From contig CALXUS010000011.1 in NCBI GenBank assembly GCA_944391745.1, positions 1-64,000 on the forward strand: DNA of 64,000 bases. The letters are read 5' to 3'. Under the pieces are notes generated by a model. It ran no database searches, was not told the DNA's origin, and saw only the letters and a list, made by a program, of their open reading frames with translations. Source of the stretch: an uncultured Clostridia bacterium (GTDB lineage: Bacteria > Bacillota > Clostridia > TANB77 > CAG-508). Shown here piece after piece: positions 17,507-27,157 of this stretch. How positions within the stretch are numbered: position 1 is the stretch's first letter; every line of letters starts with the position of its first letter. The translations under genes and the position numbers were made by a program.

Positions 17507-17535
17507 ATTATAGCACTTTTTATTTAAATGCTCAA
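17507..17535 (-). promoter_or_regulatory. promoter of the seven-gene operon
   Basis: On the minus strand TTGAGC (17535-17530), 17 nt, TATAAT (17512-17507), about 60 nt before the first gene. No operator-like palindrome is seen. Confidence 0.75.
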
Positions 17536-17571
17536 CTTTTAAAGGCATTAATTTTATATTAAGAATTTAGA

Positions 17572-17590
17572 AGCTAGTAAAATACTAGCT
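17572..17590 (-). terminator. hairpin after the integrase gene
   Basis: AGCTAGTA / TACTAGCT stem just beyond the integrase stop at 17598. The T run is poor, so it is a weak terminator. Confidence 0.5.
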
Positions 17591-17597
17591 CCTTAAT

Positions 17598-18875
17598 TTA
17601 ATATACAATTTCATATTTAATAATATTATTAATTGTTTCAGTATTCATTAAACTATCAAATACATTACTTACATTTTTCTTGTTCTCATCAGTACTTGAT
17701 ATATAAAAATTTTCTGTAGTTTCTATATATTTATGACCTAAAATATCTGCAACATCTCTAATTTCAGTACCATTTCTTAAATTAATAGTTGCATAACTTC
17801 CTCTTAAATCATAAAATCTACAATTTTTAATACCTAATTCTTTATGAATTATTTTAAATGGATAATTCAATATATTTCTGCCAACAAATTTCCCATTAGG
17901 TCTTGTAAATACCATATCAGCTTTTTTTATTTGAAGAATATTTCCTTTATTTTGTACAATTCTTTGTTCCATTACTTTTCCATATTTATTTAATACATCT
18001 TCAAAATGGTATGTGTAATATTCACTTCCAAATACTTTCTTCAAATATTGTTGTTTCTTTTTATAATTAATCAAAGCATTATATAGAGTAATACTCATAT
18101 TAATTTGCCTTGTTCCTTGTTTTGTTTTAGTAGTTCCAATATACCATCTACCTTTCCCATCATCTGGTTTATCATATACTGTATGCTTAACATTTATAAC
18201 TCTATTTTTAAAATCTATATCGTCCCATGTTAAGCTACAAACCTCCCCTGTTCTCATTCCTGTAAAACAACTCGTAATAAAAGCACAAGTAAAAGCATCA
18301 TCATCTTTAAATCTTTCTAAAATCATATTAATTTCATTTTTATTGTATAAATGTTTTTGAAAATCATTACTATCTTCGATTTTAGGCAATTTTAAAGTTA
18401 ATGCTGGATTATATCTAATAAATCCATATACATCAGTTGCAATTCTAAAACAATTCTTTAATACCTTTAAAATATTATTATAATATGCTTTTTTAAAATT
18501 ATATTTATTGCATAATTCAGCAATAAATGAATTTAGCTTAACACTTGTTAACGAACTTAATCTATATTTTCCAATTTCAGGTTTTAAATACTTGTCCATT
18601 ATTGTTTTATAAGTTCTTCTAGTATTATATTTTAAATTCACTTCACAGTAATTTTCATACCAATAATCTAAATAATCACTAAAAGAAATTTCTTTTTCTT
18701 TAAAAACTAAACCTGTATTTAAATATTCAGTATATGCAATATTTCCTGCTTTAATTGCTTCATCTTTTGTTCCAAACCCAGATTTATTAATAAATTTTCT
18801 TTTGCCATCTACTTTAGCTACTTCAAATTTATATTGATAATATTTTCCTCTTTTTTGAATTGTTACATTTCCCAT
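17598..18875 (-). CDS. tyrosine recombinase (integrase), element internal copy
   Basis: 425 residues of the Tn916-type integrase family: an N-terminal arm-binding domain (VTIQKRGKYYQYKFEVAKVDG), a SAM-like core domain and the catalytic domain. Catalytic Arg I is in TGMRTGEVCSLTW, the HxxR box reads FYDLRGSYAT so the usual His is Tyr, and LGHKYIETTENFYIS holds the third His and the nucleophilic Tyr. It lies 6 nt downstream of an excisionase-like gene. It is a paralogue of the integrase at 22229, with a near-identical N terminus. The Tyr in place of His could lower activity. Confidence 0.9.
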   Translation of the reverse strand: MGNVTIQKRGKYYQYKFEVAKVDGKRKFINKSGFGTKDEAIKAGNIAYTEYLNTGLVFKEKEISFSDYLDYWYENYCEVNLKYNTRRTYKTIMDKYLKPEIGKYRLSSLTSVKLNSFIAELCNKYNFKKAYYNNILKVLKNCFRIATDVYGFIRYNPALTLKLPKIEDSNDFQKHLYNKNEINMILERFKDDDAFTCAFITSCFTGMRTGEVCSLTWDDIDFKNRVINVKHTVYDKPDDGKGRWYIGTTKTKQGTRQINMSITLYNALINYKKKQQYLKKVFGSEYYTYHFEDVLNKYGKVMEQRIVQNKGNILQIKKADMVFTRPNGKFVGRNILNYPFKIIHKELGIKNCRFYDLRGSYATINLRNGTEIRDVADILGHKYIETTENFYISSTDENKKNVSNVFDSLMNTETINNIIKYEIVY

Positions 18876-18881
18876 ATTTGA

Positions 18882-19127
18882 TTATATTCCTTTATTTTCA
18901 TATTCAACTATTTTTCTAACATTATCTATATCTGATAAATCATTGCCTTCATTTTCTTTCAAAAATTCTTCCAAAGTAGATTTACAAATTTTAAAGCTTT
19001 TTAGTTTTATTGCCTTAAGCTTACCTTTATTTATTAATTCATATATATAATTTGGGCTTGAGTGTAGTATTTTAGCAACTTCTTGAGTAGTATATACTAA
19101 TTTCTCTTCTTTTATTTTTTGTCCCAT
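18882..19127 (-). CDS. excisionase-like helix-turn-helix protein
   Basis: 81 residues with a MerR/HTH_17-type helix-turn-helix: YTTQEVAKILHSSPNYIYEL and then KGKLKAIKLKSFKICKSTLEEF. Small proteins of this form act as excisionases (Xis) beside Tn916-type integrases, bending DNA near the element ends. The start overlaps the relaxase stop and the stop lies 6 nt before the integrase start, so relaxase, excisionase and integrase form one transcript. Confidence 0.83.
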   Translation of the reverse strand: MGQKIKEEKLVYTTQEVAKILHSSPNYIYELINKGKLKAIKLKSFKICKSTLEEFLKENEGNDLSDIDNVRKIVEYENKGI

Positions 19128-20134
19128 TATAATTCAACCTCCCATCTTTCTTTATTATGCTTTTCTTTTTGTTGTTCCAACTCTTTTCTTTCAATTTCAT
19201 CTATTATATTTTTTGGAATCTTTTTAATATACTTTTCATATTTTTCAACTTGATTTTGCATTCTATTTAGCTTTATTCCAGTTTCATATTCTTTATCAAT
19301 AATTGTATCTTTCAATTGCTTATTTTCATTTCTAAGCTGTGAATTATTTTCCTTTTGAATACTTAATCTTTCTTCTAGTTCCTCAATATAATCTTTATAC
19401 GAATTTACTTTTGCTGAAAATTTACGAGCTTTTGGAACAAATTCAGAAAGTAAATTAACAGTTTCTTCTTTATGTTTCTTCATTCCAATCATATTTATAT
19501 TTTCAATAGATTTTAATAATTGATTATATAAATAATCCAAATTATCTGCCATTTTAAATAACCATGTTGGAATATGCTTTCTTTTAGTTTCTTGTGCAGA
19601 TTTTCCTCTCTCAAGCTCCTTCCATCTTTCATGCATACATTCATAGAATTTTGTTTGCCATTGTGATAATGACTTTTGATTCCCTAAAATACTTTTAGCA
19701 GATAATTTGCCCTCTTTATTTATTGGGCAAAAAACTAAATGCATGTGTGGAGTTGCCTCATCCATATGAACTACTGCTGATATTATTCTATCTTCTCCTA
19801 TTTCCTGTTTAATAAATTCTGTTGCCCTTTCAAAATATTCTCTTTTTTCTTTTTCAGATAATCTATTCATAAACTCTGGTGTAGCTGTAATTAAAGTTTC
19901 AACCAATTTCACACTATCTTTTCTAACTTTACACCCATATTTCTTTATCAAGTCTTTTATTTTCCTTGAATATGTGTATTGTGGTGCTTGTACTGTATGA
20001 TAATTATATTGCGATTTATTTACATCTATATCTGGATTGCTTTTATATGCATCCTTTTTTCTCTCATTATGCCTTTCACACCCAGCTACGGCTCCTCCTT
20101 TATCCTTTTTAAATCTCAATATTGTATATGCCAT
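19127..20134 (-). CDS. mobV: MobV-family relaxase (plasmid recombination/mobilization protein)
   Basis: 335 residues of the Mob_Pre (MobV) family, which nicks oriT and pilots the strand during conjugal transfer. Motif I is CERHNERKKD (19-28), and the metal-binding motif is HMDEATPHMH (123-132), the HxDExxPHxH of MobV enzymes. The second half is a long charged coiled coil rich in Lys and Glu, as usual. No type IV secretion genes lie nearby, so the element would depend on a helper: an integrative mobilizable element. The coding start follows GGGAGAATAAT. Confidence 0.92.
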   Translation of the reverse strand: MAYTILRFKKDKGGAVAGCERHNERKKDAYKSNPDIDVNKSQYNYHTVQAPQYTYSRKIKDLIKKYGCKVRKDSVKLVETLITATPEFMNRLSEKEKREYFERATEFIKQEIGEDRIISAVVHMDEATPHMHLVFCPINKEGKLSAKSILGNQKSLSQWQTKFYECMHERWKELERGKSAQETKRKHIPTWLFKMADNLDYLYNQLLKSIENINMIGMKKHKEETVNLLSEFVPKARKFSAKVNSYKDYIEELEERLSIQKENNSQLRNENKQLKDTIIDKEYETGIKLNRMQNQVEKYEKYIKKIPKNIIDEIERKELEQQKEKHNKERWEVEL

Positions 20135-20173
20135 ATATTATTCTCCCTTCATTTATTGCATTTCTTTGTAGCA

Positions 20174-20264
20174 CACGTTTTGATGACGATAATGACGATG
20201 AAATTACTATGATACACTTGTTCAATTTTCAATTTGCATTTTATTTATCTAAAATCAAAACGTG
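20174..20264. other. candidate oriT / inverted repeat upstream of the relaxase
   Basis: CACGTTTTGAT (20174-20184) and ATCAAAACGTG (20254-20264) form an 11-bp inverted repeat 69 nt apart, upstream of mobV. MobV relaxases act on repeats next to their own gene, so this is a reasonable oriT candidate. ATGACGATAATGACGATGA direct repeats lie inside it. Not proven by sequence alone. Confidence 0.4.
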
Positions 20265-20288
20265 ATAACACTCATATGCTTATCCGTC

Positions 20289-20325
20289 TGAGTGCTTTTT
20301 ACTTTTAGCAAGTAAAAAATCACTC
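20289..20325 (-). terminator. hairpin at the end of the rep operon
   Basis: GAGTGATTTTTTACTT / AGTAAAAAGCACTC imperfect stem overlapping the stop of the 71-codon gene. The stem itself contains the T run. Confidence 0.55.
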
Positions 20326-20535
20326 ATCCTGTTTTTGAAAAATTTTTATAATATCTGCTAATTCAGTTTTACTCAATTTTTCAAAATCGCATTTATGAGT
20401 GTAACACACTACACTTTTTACAAAAGTTGGTGTGCCAGATTTTCCATCTGGACTTCCTTCAATGACAATTCTATCGCTACATACTTTTAGCGTCATCATT
20501 GTCATTGATGACATTATCATAAATGCTAATGTCAT
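20320..20535 (-). CDS. small protein next to repA-like gene
   Basis: Up to 71 residues. The first 14 are Met- and Ser-rich from a repeated ATGAC-like DNA stretch, so a start at the internal Met (about 20496) is equally possible. The body reads LKVCSDRIVIEGSPDGKSGT, then PTFVKSVVCYTHKCDFEKLS and a short charged helix. It follows the RepA-like stop by 2 nt and ends at a hairpin, as expected for a cotranscribed accessory gene of the replication/mobilization module. No family recognised. Confidence 0.55.
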   Translation of the reverse strand: MTLAFMIMSSMTMMTLKVCSDRIVIEGSPDGKSGTPTFVKSVVCYTHKCDFEKLSKTELADIIKIFQKQDE

Positions 20536-20537
20536 TT

Positions 20538-21527
20538 TTAGCCAGGCTCTGTAGCTTTATCAATATCTTTCCTTAAAGTTACTAAACGAGCTGTGCTTGT
20601 CCTTGATGTTGTAAAACTTATTTTATTATCTAATAAAATTGTTTTACTATATTCGTTTAGAACTTTAGTAAGATATTGTGGTGTTATATCTTTTTTATTT
20701 AATATTTCCAATAACTCTGTTGCAGTTCCCTGCCACATTTCTTTTTCATTGATAAAAGATATAACGTTACCTACTATCTCTGGAGCATTTTTTATTTCAA
20801 GTTCTTTTTGAAAAGACCTTTCTATTAAATTCCATCTACATTCTTCAAACCTTAATGTAAATGTTTGATATTCAACATCTCTACCAGTTACAAATAATGT
20901 TGCAACTGAATCATCTCTAGATTTCTTTTCTAATATAAATGTTGTGTCACTACTTCCCATTATTCCTGTTGTACCTGATATTTTATTAAAAACATCACTA
21001 TCGTCTTGTTTTCTCAAATGATGAACTAATATAATTGCTAATTTATTTTTATCTGCAAATTCTTTTAATGTTGTCATTTCTCCATAATCAGCTGAATAAT
21101 TAATATCATTATTTTGTTTTCTTACTTTCTGAAGAGTATCTATAACAACTAATCTTATATTAGGATATTGTTTTATAGCATTTTCTAATTGCTTTACTAA
21201 TCCATTTGTAATTTTGTTTGACTCTATTGCTATATGAAAATTAGAATCTATATCATCAGTTAATTTGAATAATCTTTTTTGTAATCTTTGATGTGTATCT
21301 TCAAGTGCTAAATATAAAACATCACATTTATTTGTTTTTAAGCTCCATAATTCTTCGCCTTTTGAAACTTTAATACATAAATCAAGCATCAACCAACTTT
21401 TTCCTACTTTTGGTGCTCCACAGAATATATGAAGTCCAACAGGTAATATTTCATCAACTATAAATTCACTTTCATTAAGTGTTGTGTATAATAAGTTGTC
21501 TGCATTAATAATTTTTAAATCCTCCAT
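20538..21527 (-). CDS. RepA-like P-loop ATPase (AAA_25)
   Basis: 329 residues. Walker A is GAPKVGKSW (37-45), Walker B is RLVVIDTLQKV (about 124-134), and ILVHHLRKQDD follows, which matches the RecA/DnaB-like RepA helicases (AAA_25) on plasmids and integrative elements. The C-terminal 100 residues (about TATELLEILNKKDITPQYLT) look like a winged helix. I chose the ATG at 21527 because AAAGGAGG precedes it by 5 nt; the frame is open to a TTG at 21554. An attenuator-like hairpin lies upstream. Role: replication or maintenance of the excised circle. Confidence 0.83.
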   Translation of the reverse strand: MEDLKIINADNLLYTTLNESEFIVDEILPVGLHIFCGAPKVGKSWLMLDLCIKVSKGEELWSLKTNKCDVLYLALEDTHQRLQKRLFKLTDDIDSNFHIAIESNKITNGLVKQLENAIKQYPNIRLVVIDTLQKVRKQNNDINYSADYGEMTTLKEFADKNKLAIILVHHLRKQDDSDVFNKISGTTGIMGSSDTTFILEKKSRDDSVATLFVTGRDVEYQTFTLRFEECRWNLIERSFQKELEIKNAPEIVGNVISFINEKEMWQGTATELLEILNKKDITPQYLTKVLNEYSKTILLDNKISFTTSRTSTARLVTLRKDIDKATEPG

Positions 21528-21560
21528 GTTTTCCTCCTTTCTAGCAAGTAGCATAACGAT

Positions 21561-21593
21561 AAAAAAGGCTTCGCTTTTTTACTAAACGAAACC
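21561..21593 (-). terminator. attenuator-like terminator upstream of the repA-like gene
   Basis: On the minus strand GGTTTCG, a 13-nt loop, then CGAAGCC and TTTTTT (stem 21567-21593, run 21561-21566). It ends 34 nt before the ATG, so transcripts from upstream would stop before repA unless it is relieved. Copy-control genes of many Gram-positive plasmids use attenuation of this sort. Confidence 0.65.
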
Positions 21594-22228
21594 TTATATC
21601 ATATCTATATATTTAAAATATCTCTCTAAAAAGCCATTAATTGATACAGAAGTTCCGTTTACTCTTACTGAAAAATTTTTGCATACTTGCATAAAATTTT
21701 TCTTAACTTTTTTGAATATCAAAAAAGTCATAAGAGATATTCAGAAGTCTATTTAATCCTCAATAAACAAAAGTACTTCTTTTATAAAAAGTAACTTTTA
21801 ATAAGCCCAATACATTTCTGTTTTTGGACATTATTATATAATTGTTTACTGTGAATTAAATAAGACATCTGTAGCACTTACGACTTTATATTACTTCTAT
21901 CTATTTGTTGGAGATTATTATATTATAATTATAAGAATTATAAAAACCAACTCAGGCCTACGAAACTAACAAAAGGGCCCCTTATACTTCTGGCTTCCGA
22001 TCAGTAGGGTAAAGTATTTTCTTGCGAAGTACTTTTTAGATTTTTAAAATCAACCACTATTTTATCATTAAGTTACATAGTGGCTCAACCTACAACAGGG
22101 AAATATCTATATTTAATTTTTCAGTTGTATTCTTATTGAATACACTTATTTTATATCATCATTTACATAAATTGTCAATCATTTTTGTGAAATTTTATTA
22201 TATTTAATATATCTTTCAACTATTATCT
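21594..22228. other. noncoding region with a structured, GC-richer block
   Basis: About 630 nt without a gene. Around 21950-22060 a stretch with AGGCCT, GGGGCCCC and several self-complementary parts stands out against the AT-rich background. It may be a repA leader or antisense RNA region, a replication origin, or an internal recombination site for the 17598 integrase. I cannot assign it to a known RNA family. Confidence 0.4.
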
Positions 22229-23500
22229 TTATAAAAAATTGCATATTTCTTCAAATTTATTTGCTGTTTCATTTTCCATCTTTTCCGTTACTCTTACATA
22301 AATGTTATATGTTATATCAATATTTCTATGTCCTAGTCTTTTTGAAACTGCCTTTATATCTGCTCCTGACTCAATAAGTCTAGTAGCATGAGTATCTCTA
22401 AAATCATGAAATCTACAAGGAATACCTAATTCATAATGAATTACTTTAAACGGATATTTGCAACTATCTGTACCCTCATACACACCATTTTTCTTTACAA
22501 AAACAAAATTTACTTCTTCTAATGCTACATCAATTTCAGAATATGCATTTACAATTTTTGTTTCAGTTTTATTATTATATGGACTTATAACATTTTTCTT
22601 ATAATGCTTCATATATGTATCTCCATAATTAATTTTATTTTCTTCTTGCTCTTTCTTATAAGTTTTAAGTGCATTTATTAAAGTATCTCCAATAGGTATT
22701 GTTCTATAACTGGCTTCAGTTTTACACGTTCCAAAATACCATACAGTTGTTGAATTGCCACTTAAATGTCTTTGTTTTGTTCCACCTGCTTGATTTTTCT
22801 TTAATATGTTTTTATTTACACTAATTGTTTTATTTTCAAAATTAATATCATCCCAAGTTAAAGCAAATACCTCTGCAATTCGTAATCCTGTACAATATGC
22901 GGTAAGAAATGCATAATAAATACAATGATTATTTTTAAATCTTTCTAATATTGTATTAATTTCTTCATCAGTAAATATATGAGCTGGATCTTTTGGTTGG
23001 ATATCATATTTAGGCAATTTTAATCCTATTGCAGGATTTATTTTTATATAATCATATTCATATGCGTAATTCATTGAACATTTTATAACTTTCTTAATAT
23101 TATTTAAAAAATTCTTACTAAATGATTTTTTAATATAAATATTATTAATAAACTCTTGCAACATAGCTCTTGTAATTTGCGATAATCTATAAAATCCAAT
23201 ATTAGGTTTTATATGATTTTTTATAATATTTTGATATGCTTCTATAGTATGATATTTTAAATTAACATAGCAATAATTTTCTATCCAATAGTCTAAAAAA
23301 TCTGCGTAACTTATATCACTTACCGAAAACGAACTTCCAGTATTTAAATAATCATTATAAGCAAGTATTCCCTCCTTTTCTGCTTCAGTCTTTGTTTTAA
23401 ATCCTGATTTGCTTATAAATTTTCTTTTTCCATTAACTTTTGCAATTTCAAATTTGTATTGATAGAATTTTCCTCTTTTTTGAATTGTTACATTTGACAT
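22229..23500 (-). CDS. tyrosine recombinase (integrase) next to secA
   Basis: 423 residues from the ATG at 23500 (AAGGAG 8 nt upstream; a TTG at 23518 is also in frame). The N terminus (NVTIQKRGKFYQYKFEIAK) is the arm-binding domain, and the catalytic part has TGLRIAEVFALTW (Arg I), FHDFRDTHAT (HxxR, intact) and LGHRNIDITYNIYVRV (His and nucleophile Tyr). It lies at the element end nearest secA, adjacent to the att site and arm-type repeat, which makes it the likely enzyme for integration into the secA 3' end. It is paralogous to the internal integrase. Confidence 0.92.
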   Translation of the reverse strand: MSNVTIQKRGKFYQYKFEIAKVNGKRKFISKSGFKTKTEAEKEGILAYNDYLNTGSSFSVSDISYADFLDYWIENYCYVNLKYHTIEAYQNIIKNHIKPNIGFYRLSQITRAMLQEFINNIYIKKSFSKNFLNNIKKVIKCSMNYAYEYDYIKINPAIGLKLPKYDIQPKDPAHIFTDEEINTILERFKNNHCIYYAFLTAYCTGLRIAEVFALTWDDINFENKTISVNKNILKKNQAGGTKQRHLSGNSTTVWYFGTCKTEASYRTIPIGDTLINALKTYKKEQEENKINYGDTYMKHYKKNVISPYNNKTETKIVNAYSEIDVALEEVNFVFVKKNGVYEGTDSCKYPFKVIHYELGIPCRFHDFRDTHATRLIESGADIKAVSKRLGHRNIDITYNIYVRVTEKMENETANKFEEICNFL

Positions 23501-23650
23501 TTTACATTCTCCTTTCAAAATTCGAATGTAAACTAAAAGAGCATCAACACGAATGTTAACACTCTTTTACTTTGTATTCACTTTGTTTGCAAGCCTATAT
23601 CTCTTTATTTTCAACAGATTCAGAGGTTCTATTTTAACATATGAAAACAT

Positions 23651-23673
23651 TTTGCAAACAAAATGCAAACAAT
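23651..23673. repeat. integrase arm-type repeat, right end
   Basis: Identical to 11449-11471, containing TGCAAACAA twice. Lies between the integrase start and the secA att site. Confidence 0.7.
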
Positions 23674-23722
23674 TTAGTGTGTTTTCATATTTATGTTTAC
23701 TTTATCAATCTCTGAAAGCATT

Positions 23723-23783
23723 GATATTACTGATTTTTACCACAGCAATTCTTATACTTTTTACCACTTCCACATGGGCATGG
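23723..23783. other. right att site, within the 3' end of secA
   Basis: Direct-repeat partner of 11275-11335: GATATTACTGATTT and GCAATTCTTATACTT are shared exactly. Together they bound a segment of about 12.4 kb (11.28-23.78 kb). Confidence 0.8.
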
Positions 23784-26474
23784 ATCATTTCTGCCAATCT
23801 TTGGAGTATCATTTACTATTGTTTTATTAATTCCACCTTCTTTTGGAGAAAGTTTACCATCAACAAGTTCAATAGCTGTTTTTTCTTGTAATGTAGCATC
23901 TGTAATTTTAGCAGCTTCTTTTCTTGATGCTCCTTCATCTCTCTTTGTTGCATGCATTAATAGTTTAACAACATCGAATTTAATATCTTGAACCATTTCA
24001 TCAAACATATCAAATCCTTCCATTCTATATACAACAACTGGATCTTTTTGACCATAAGCACGTAAACCAATACCATTTTTTAGCTCGTCCATATTATCAA
24101 TATGTTCCATCCATTTTTGGTCAACTATTTTTAGCATTACAACTCTTTCAAGCTCTCTAAATGTATCTCCAAATCTCTCAGATTTATCTTCATATATGCT
24201 ATGAGCTTTTTCTTTAATTTCAGAAATAACATCATCTGCTGTAACTTTATCTTTCTTTAATGAGTCTAATTCATTAATTCCAAATTCAGTTTCAACTTCT
24301 TGAAGTACTCCTTCTTCATCATGACTTTCTTCATTAATATACATTGGAACAATTGTATCAGTAACCGAATCTATCATGTTAAGTATATTGTCTTTTAAGT
24401 TTTCGCCATCAAGAACTTCTCTTCTTTGCTTATATATGATTTCTCTTTGTTTATTCATAACATCATCATATTGAAGAACGTTCTTTCTGATGCTAAAGTT
24501 TCTACCTTCAACCTTCTTTTGAGCATTTTCAACAGCTTTAGATATAACTCTTGACTCTATTGGCATATCCTCTGATGCACCTAATGTATTATATACTTTT
24601 GTAATTACATTTCCACCGAAGATTTTCATTAAGTCATCATCAAGTGCAATATAGAATCTTGATTCTCCAGGGTCTCCTTGACGTCCTGAACGTCCACGAA
24701 GCTGGTTATCAATACGTCTTGACTCGTGTCTTTCTGTACCAATTATTTTTAATCCGCCTGCTTCAACAACCTTTTTCTTTTCTTCTTCTATACCTTTTTC
24801 GTATTTATCTACTAACTCTCTATACAATTTTCTTCTAGCTAAAATGTCCTTATCATCAGTTTCATTGAATGCTGATGCTTCTTCAATTTCTTCTGAAGAA
24901 TATTTCTTTCTCATTTCTTGCTTAGCTAAATATTCACTATTACCACCAAGCATAATATCTGTACCACGTCCAGCCATGTTTGTTGCTATTGTAACTGCTT
25001 TATACTTACCAGCTTGGGCAATTATTTCAGCTTCTTTTTCATGATATTTTGCGTTTAATACTTGATGTGGAATTCTTTCTTTATCTAGCATTTTGCTAAG
25101 TTTTTCAGATTTTTGAATAGATACTGTACCAACTAAAACTGGTTGTCCTTTTTCATAACTTGCTTTTATATCTCTTATAACTGCTCTGAATTTAGCATCT
25201 TCATTTTTGTAAATTATATCTGGATAATCTTTTCTAATCATTGGCTTATTTGTTGGTATTTCTATAACATCTAACTTGTATATTTCTTGGAATTCTTCTT
25301 CCTCCGTCATAGCAGTACCAGTCATACCAGATAATTTATCATACATTCTAAAGTAGTTTTGGAATGTAATATTTGCTAAAGTTTTTGATTCATCTGCAAC
25401 TTTTACATGCTCTTTTGCTTCGATTGCTTGATGTAAACCATTGTTGTATCTTCTACCATACATTATACGTCCAGTAAATTCATCAACTATTAATACTTGT
25501 CCATCTTTAACTATGTAGTCAACATCTTTTTTCATTATTCCATAAGCCCTTAAAGCTTGGTTTACAGCATGAACTAATTCTGAGTTTTCTATATCATTGT
25601 AATTTTCTAGTCCAAATTCTCTTTCAGCTTTTGCAATACCTTTTTGTGTTAATGATGCAGATTTTGCCTTTAAGTCAACAATGTAATCATATTTTTCATT
25701 GTCTTCTGCTTGTGCTTCATCTTTAACATCTTCTTCTATAATTGTTTTAGATTCAAGTTTTGATACAAATCTATCTGCTTTTTTGTATATATCTGAAGCT
25801 TGATTTGCTCTACCTGAAATTATAAGAGGAGTTCTAGCCTCATCAATTAAAATACTATCAATTTCATCGACAATTGCATAGTTTAGTTTACGTTGAACCA
25901 ATTGATTTGCATATACAACCATGTTGTCTCTTAAGTAATCAAATCCAAATTCATTATTTGTTCCATACGTAATATCACAATTGTATGCATGTTGTTTTTC
26001 ATTTGGTTTCATTCCACTAATTACTAAGCCAACAGATAGTCCTAAGAAATTATATAATTTTCCCATCCATTCACTATCTCTTTTAGCTAGGTAATCGTTT
26101 ACTGTAATAACATGCACTCCTTCACCTGTTAAAGCATTTAAGTATGCAGGAAGTGTAGCAACTAATGTTTTACCTTCACCAGTTTTCATTTCTGCTATTC
26201 TACCTTGGTGTAATATAATACCACCAATTAATTGAACATCAAAATGTCTCATACCTAAAACTCTTTTTGAAGCTTCTCTAACAACTGCAAATGCTTCTGG
26301 AAGTATATCATCTAATGTTTTTCCATCTTTTAATTCTTTTTTGAAATAATCTGTTTTATCTCTAAGTTCTTCATCAGAAAGTTTTTCCATTTCTGGTTCT
26401 AAGCCATTAATTTTATTTACTAATGGCATTACTCTTTTTACTTCTTTTTCACTGTATGATTTAAATAATTTCAT
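23727..26474 (-). CDS. secA: preprotein translocase ATPase SecA
   Basis: 915 residues, full length. SecA drives Sec-dependent export at SecYEG. Walker [10 protein letters not shown], the DEAD-box form [31 protein letters not shown] and the helicase motif [17 protein letters not shown] are all present. The C terminus holds the zinc-binding SEC-C motif (C899, C901, C910 and C911) used for SecB or ribosome contact. AAGAGGAATATT precedes the ATG. Its last codons are the target of the mobile element, which rebuilt the reading frame when it inserted. Confidence 0.98.
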   Translation of the reverse strand: MKLFKSYSEKEVKRVMPLVNKINGLEPEMEKLSDEELRDKTDYFKKELKDGKTLDDILPEAFAVVREASKRVLGMRHFDVQLIGGIILHQGRIAEMKTGEGKTLVATLPAYLNALTGEGVHVITVNDYLAKRDSEWMGKLYNFLGLSVGLVISGMKPNEKQHAYNCDITYGTNNEFGFDYLRDNMVVYANQLVQRKLNYAIVDEIDSILIDEARTPLIISGRANQASDIYKKADRFVSKLESKTIIEEDVKDEAQAEDNEKYDYIVDLKAKSASLTQKGIAKAEREFGLENYNDIENSELVHAVNQALRAYGIMKKDVDYIVKDGQVLIVDEFTGRIMYGRRYNNGLHQAIEAKEHVKVADESKTLANITFQNYFRMYDKLSGMTGTAMTEEEEFQEIYKLDVIEIPTNKPMIRKDYPDIIYKNEDAKFRAVIRDIKASYEKGQPVLVGTVSIQKSEKLSKMLDKERIPHQVLNAKYHEKEAEIIAQAGKYKAVTIATNMAGRGTDIMLGGNSEYLAKQEMRKKYSSEEIEEASAFNETDDKDILARRKLYRELVDKYEKGIEEEKKKVVEAGGLKIIGTERHESRRIDNQLRGRSGRQGDPGESRFYIALDDDLMKIFGGNVITKVYNTLGASEDMPIESRVISKAVENAQKKVEGRNFSIRKNVLQYDDVMNKQREIIYKQRREVLDGENLKDNILNMIDSVTDTIVPMYINEESHDEEGVLQEVETEFGINELDSLKKDKVTADDVISEIKEKAHSIYEDKSERFGDTFRELERVVMLKIVDQKWMEHIDNMDELKNGIGLRAYGQKDPVVVYRMEGFDMFDEMVQDIKFDVVKLLMHATKRDEGASRKEAAKITDATLQEKTAIELVDGKLSPKEGGINKTIVNDTPKIGRNDPCPCGSGKKYKNCCGKNQ

Positions 26475-26517
26475 AATATTCCTCTTTTCTCGTAAGTAAT
26501 CATTTTAATACTAGTAT

Positions 26518-26546
26518 AATATATCACGTAATTATTATTTTTGCAA
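26518..26546 (-). promoter_or_regulatory. secA promoter
   Basis: On the minus strand TTGCAA, 17 nt, TATATT, about 45 nt before the secA start. Confidence 0.6.
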
Positions 26547-26590
26547 TAATTTGTAGGGATTTTTTTTATTATGTAACATCACGTCTTCTA

Positions 26591-26619
26591 TTTACTTTTT
26601 CAGTAAATTATATTATAAT
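26591..26619 (+). promoter_or_regulatory. promoter of small membrane-protein cassette
   Basis: TTTACT (26591-26596), 17 nt, TATAAT (26614-26619). The -35 matches consensus at only four positions. Confidence 0.6.
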
Positions 26620-26685
26620 ATGGATGCAATATTACTGTTTTAAACACATTTGAACATAGACATGCATTTCATGGAGGTATAAAAA

Positions 26686-27036
26686 ATGTTCAATATTATT
26701 GGCACTATCTTGCTATTATTAGTCCTCTTAATGTCTCCGTATGTATGTATTCTTTATACGATGTATTTCACGACTGTGACCAAGCATTCTACTATAAGAG
26801 TGCTTGTGCAAATCATATCACTCTTGGCAAATTCTCTTGTGATAGGTGGACTTGCAATTAGCCTTTCTATCGTCTTCAACCAGTTAATTGAGGACTTCAT
26901 AATTGCCCCCACAATTATTACCGCAATCACGACAACAATATCATATTACTTGGCTCGAAAATCGATTTTTCCTCTCGAAGCCTTGCTCGAAGCCGGATAC
27001 GTGAAAAACGATAAAAACGATAAAAAGACCTTGTAA
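26686..27036 (+). CDS. small membrane protein (116 aa)
   Basis: Three hydrophobic segments are visible at about residues 3-28 (IIGTILLLLVLLMSPYVCIL), 41-66 (ISLLANSLVIGGLAISLSIV) and 71-90 (FIIAPTIITAITTTISYYLA), with a short charged end (KNDKNDKKTL). ATGGAGGTATAAAAA precedes the ATG. Composition is richer in GC than the flanks, with its own promoter and terminator. No family recognised. It is probably an independently acquired cassette between secA and the broken phosphatase gene. Confidence 0.7.
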   Translation: MFNIIGTILLLLVLLMSPYVCILYTMYFTTVTKHSTIRVLVQIISLLANSLVIGGLAISLSIVFNQLIEDFIIAPTIITAITTTISYYLARKSIFPLEALLEAGYVKNDKNDKKTL

Positions 27037-27087
27037 GTCAGTCATATCACTAAACAAAGCCTATGTTCAATAAAATGTGTTGGAAGA

Positions 27088-27117
27088 ATGCCTTCCCTTT
27101 CGGGATGGCGTTTTTCT
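27088..27117 (+). terminator. terminator of the 116-aa gene
   Basis: ATGCCTTCCC / GGGATGGCGT stem with a TTTC loop and one mismatch, then TTTTTCTTT. Confidence 0.85.
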
Positions 27118-27128
27118 TTAATAGCAAT

Positions 27129-27157
27129 TTGCTTTTTTATGTAAATTGTAGTATAAT
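27129..27157 (+). promoter_or_regulatory. promoter of the 99-aa gene
   Basis: TTGCTT (27129-27134), 17 nt, TATAAT (27152-27157). Confidence 0.72.
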
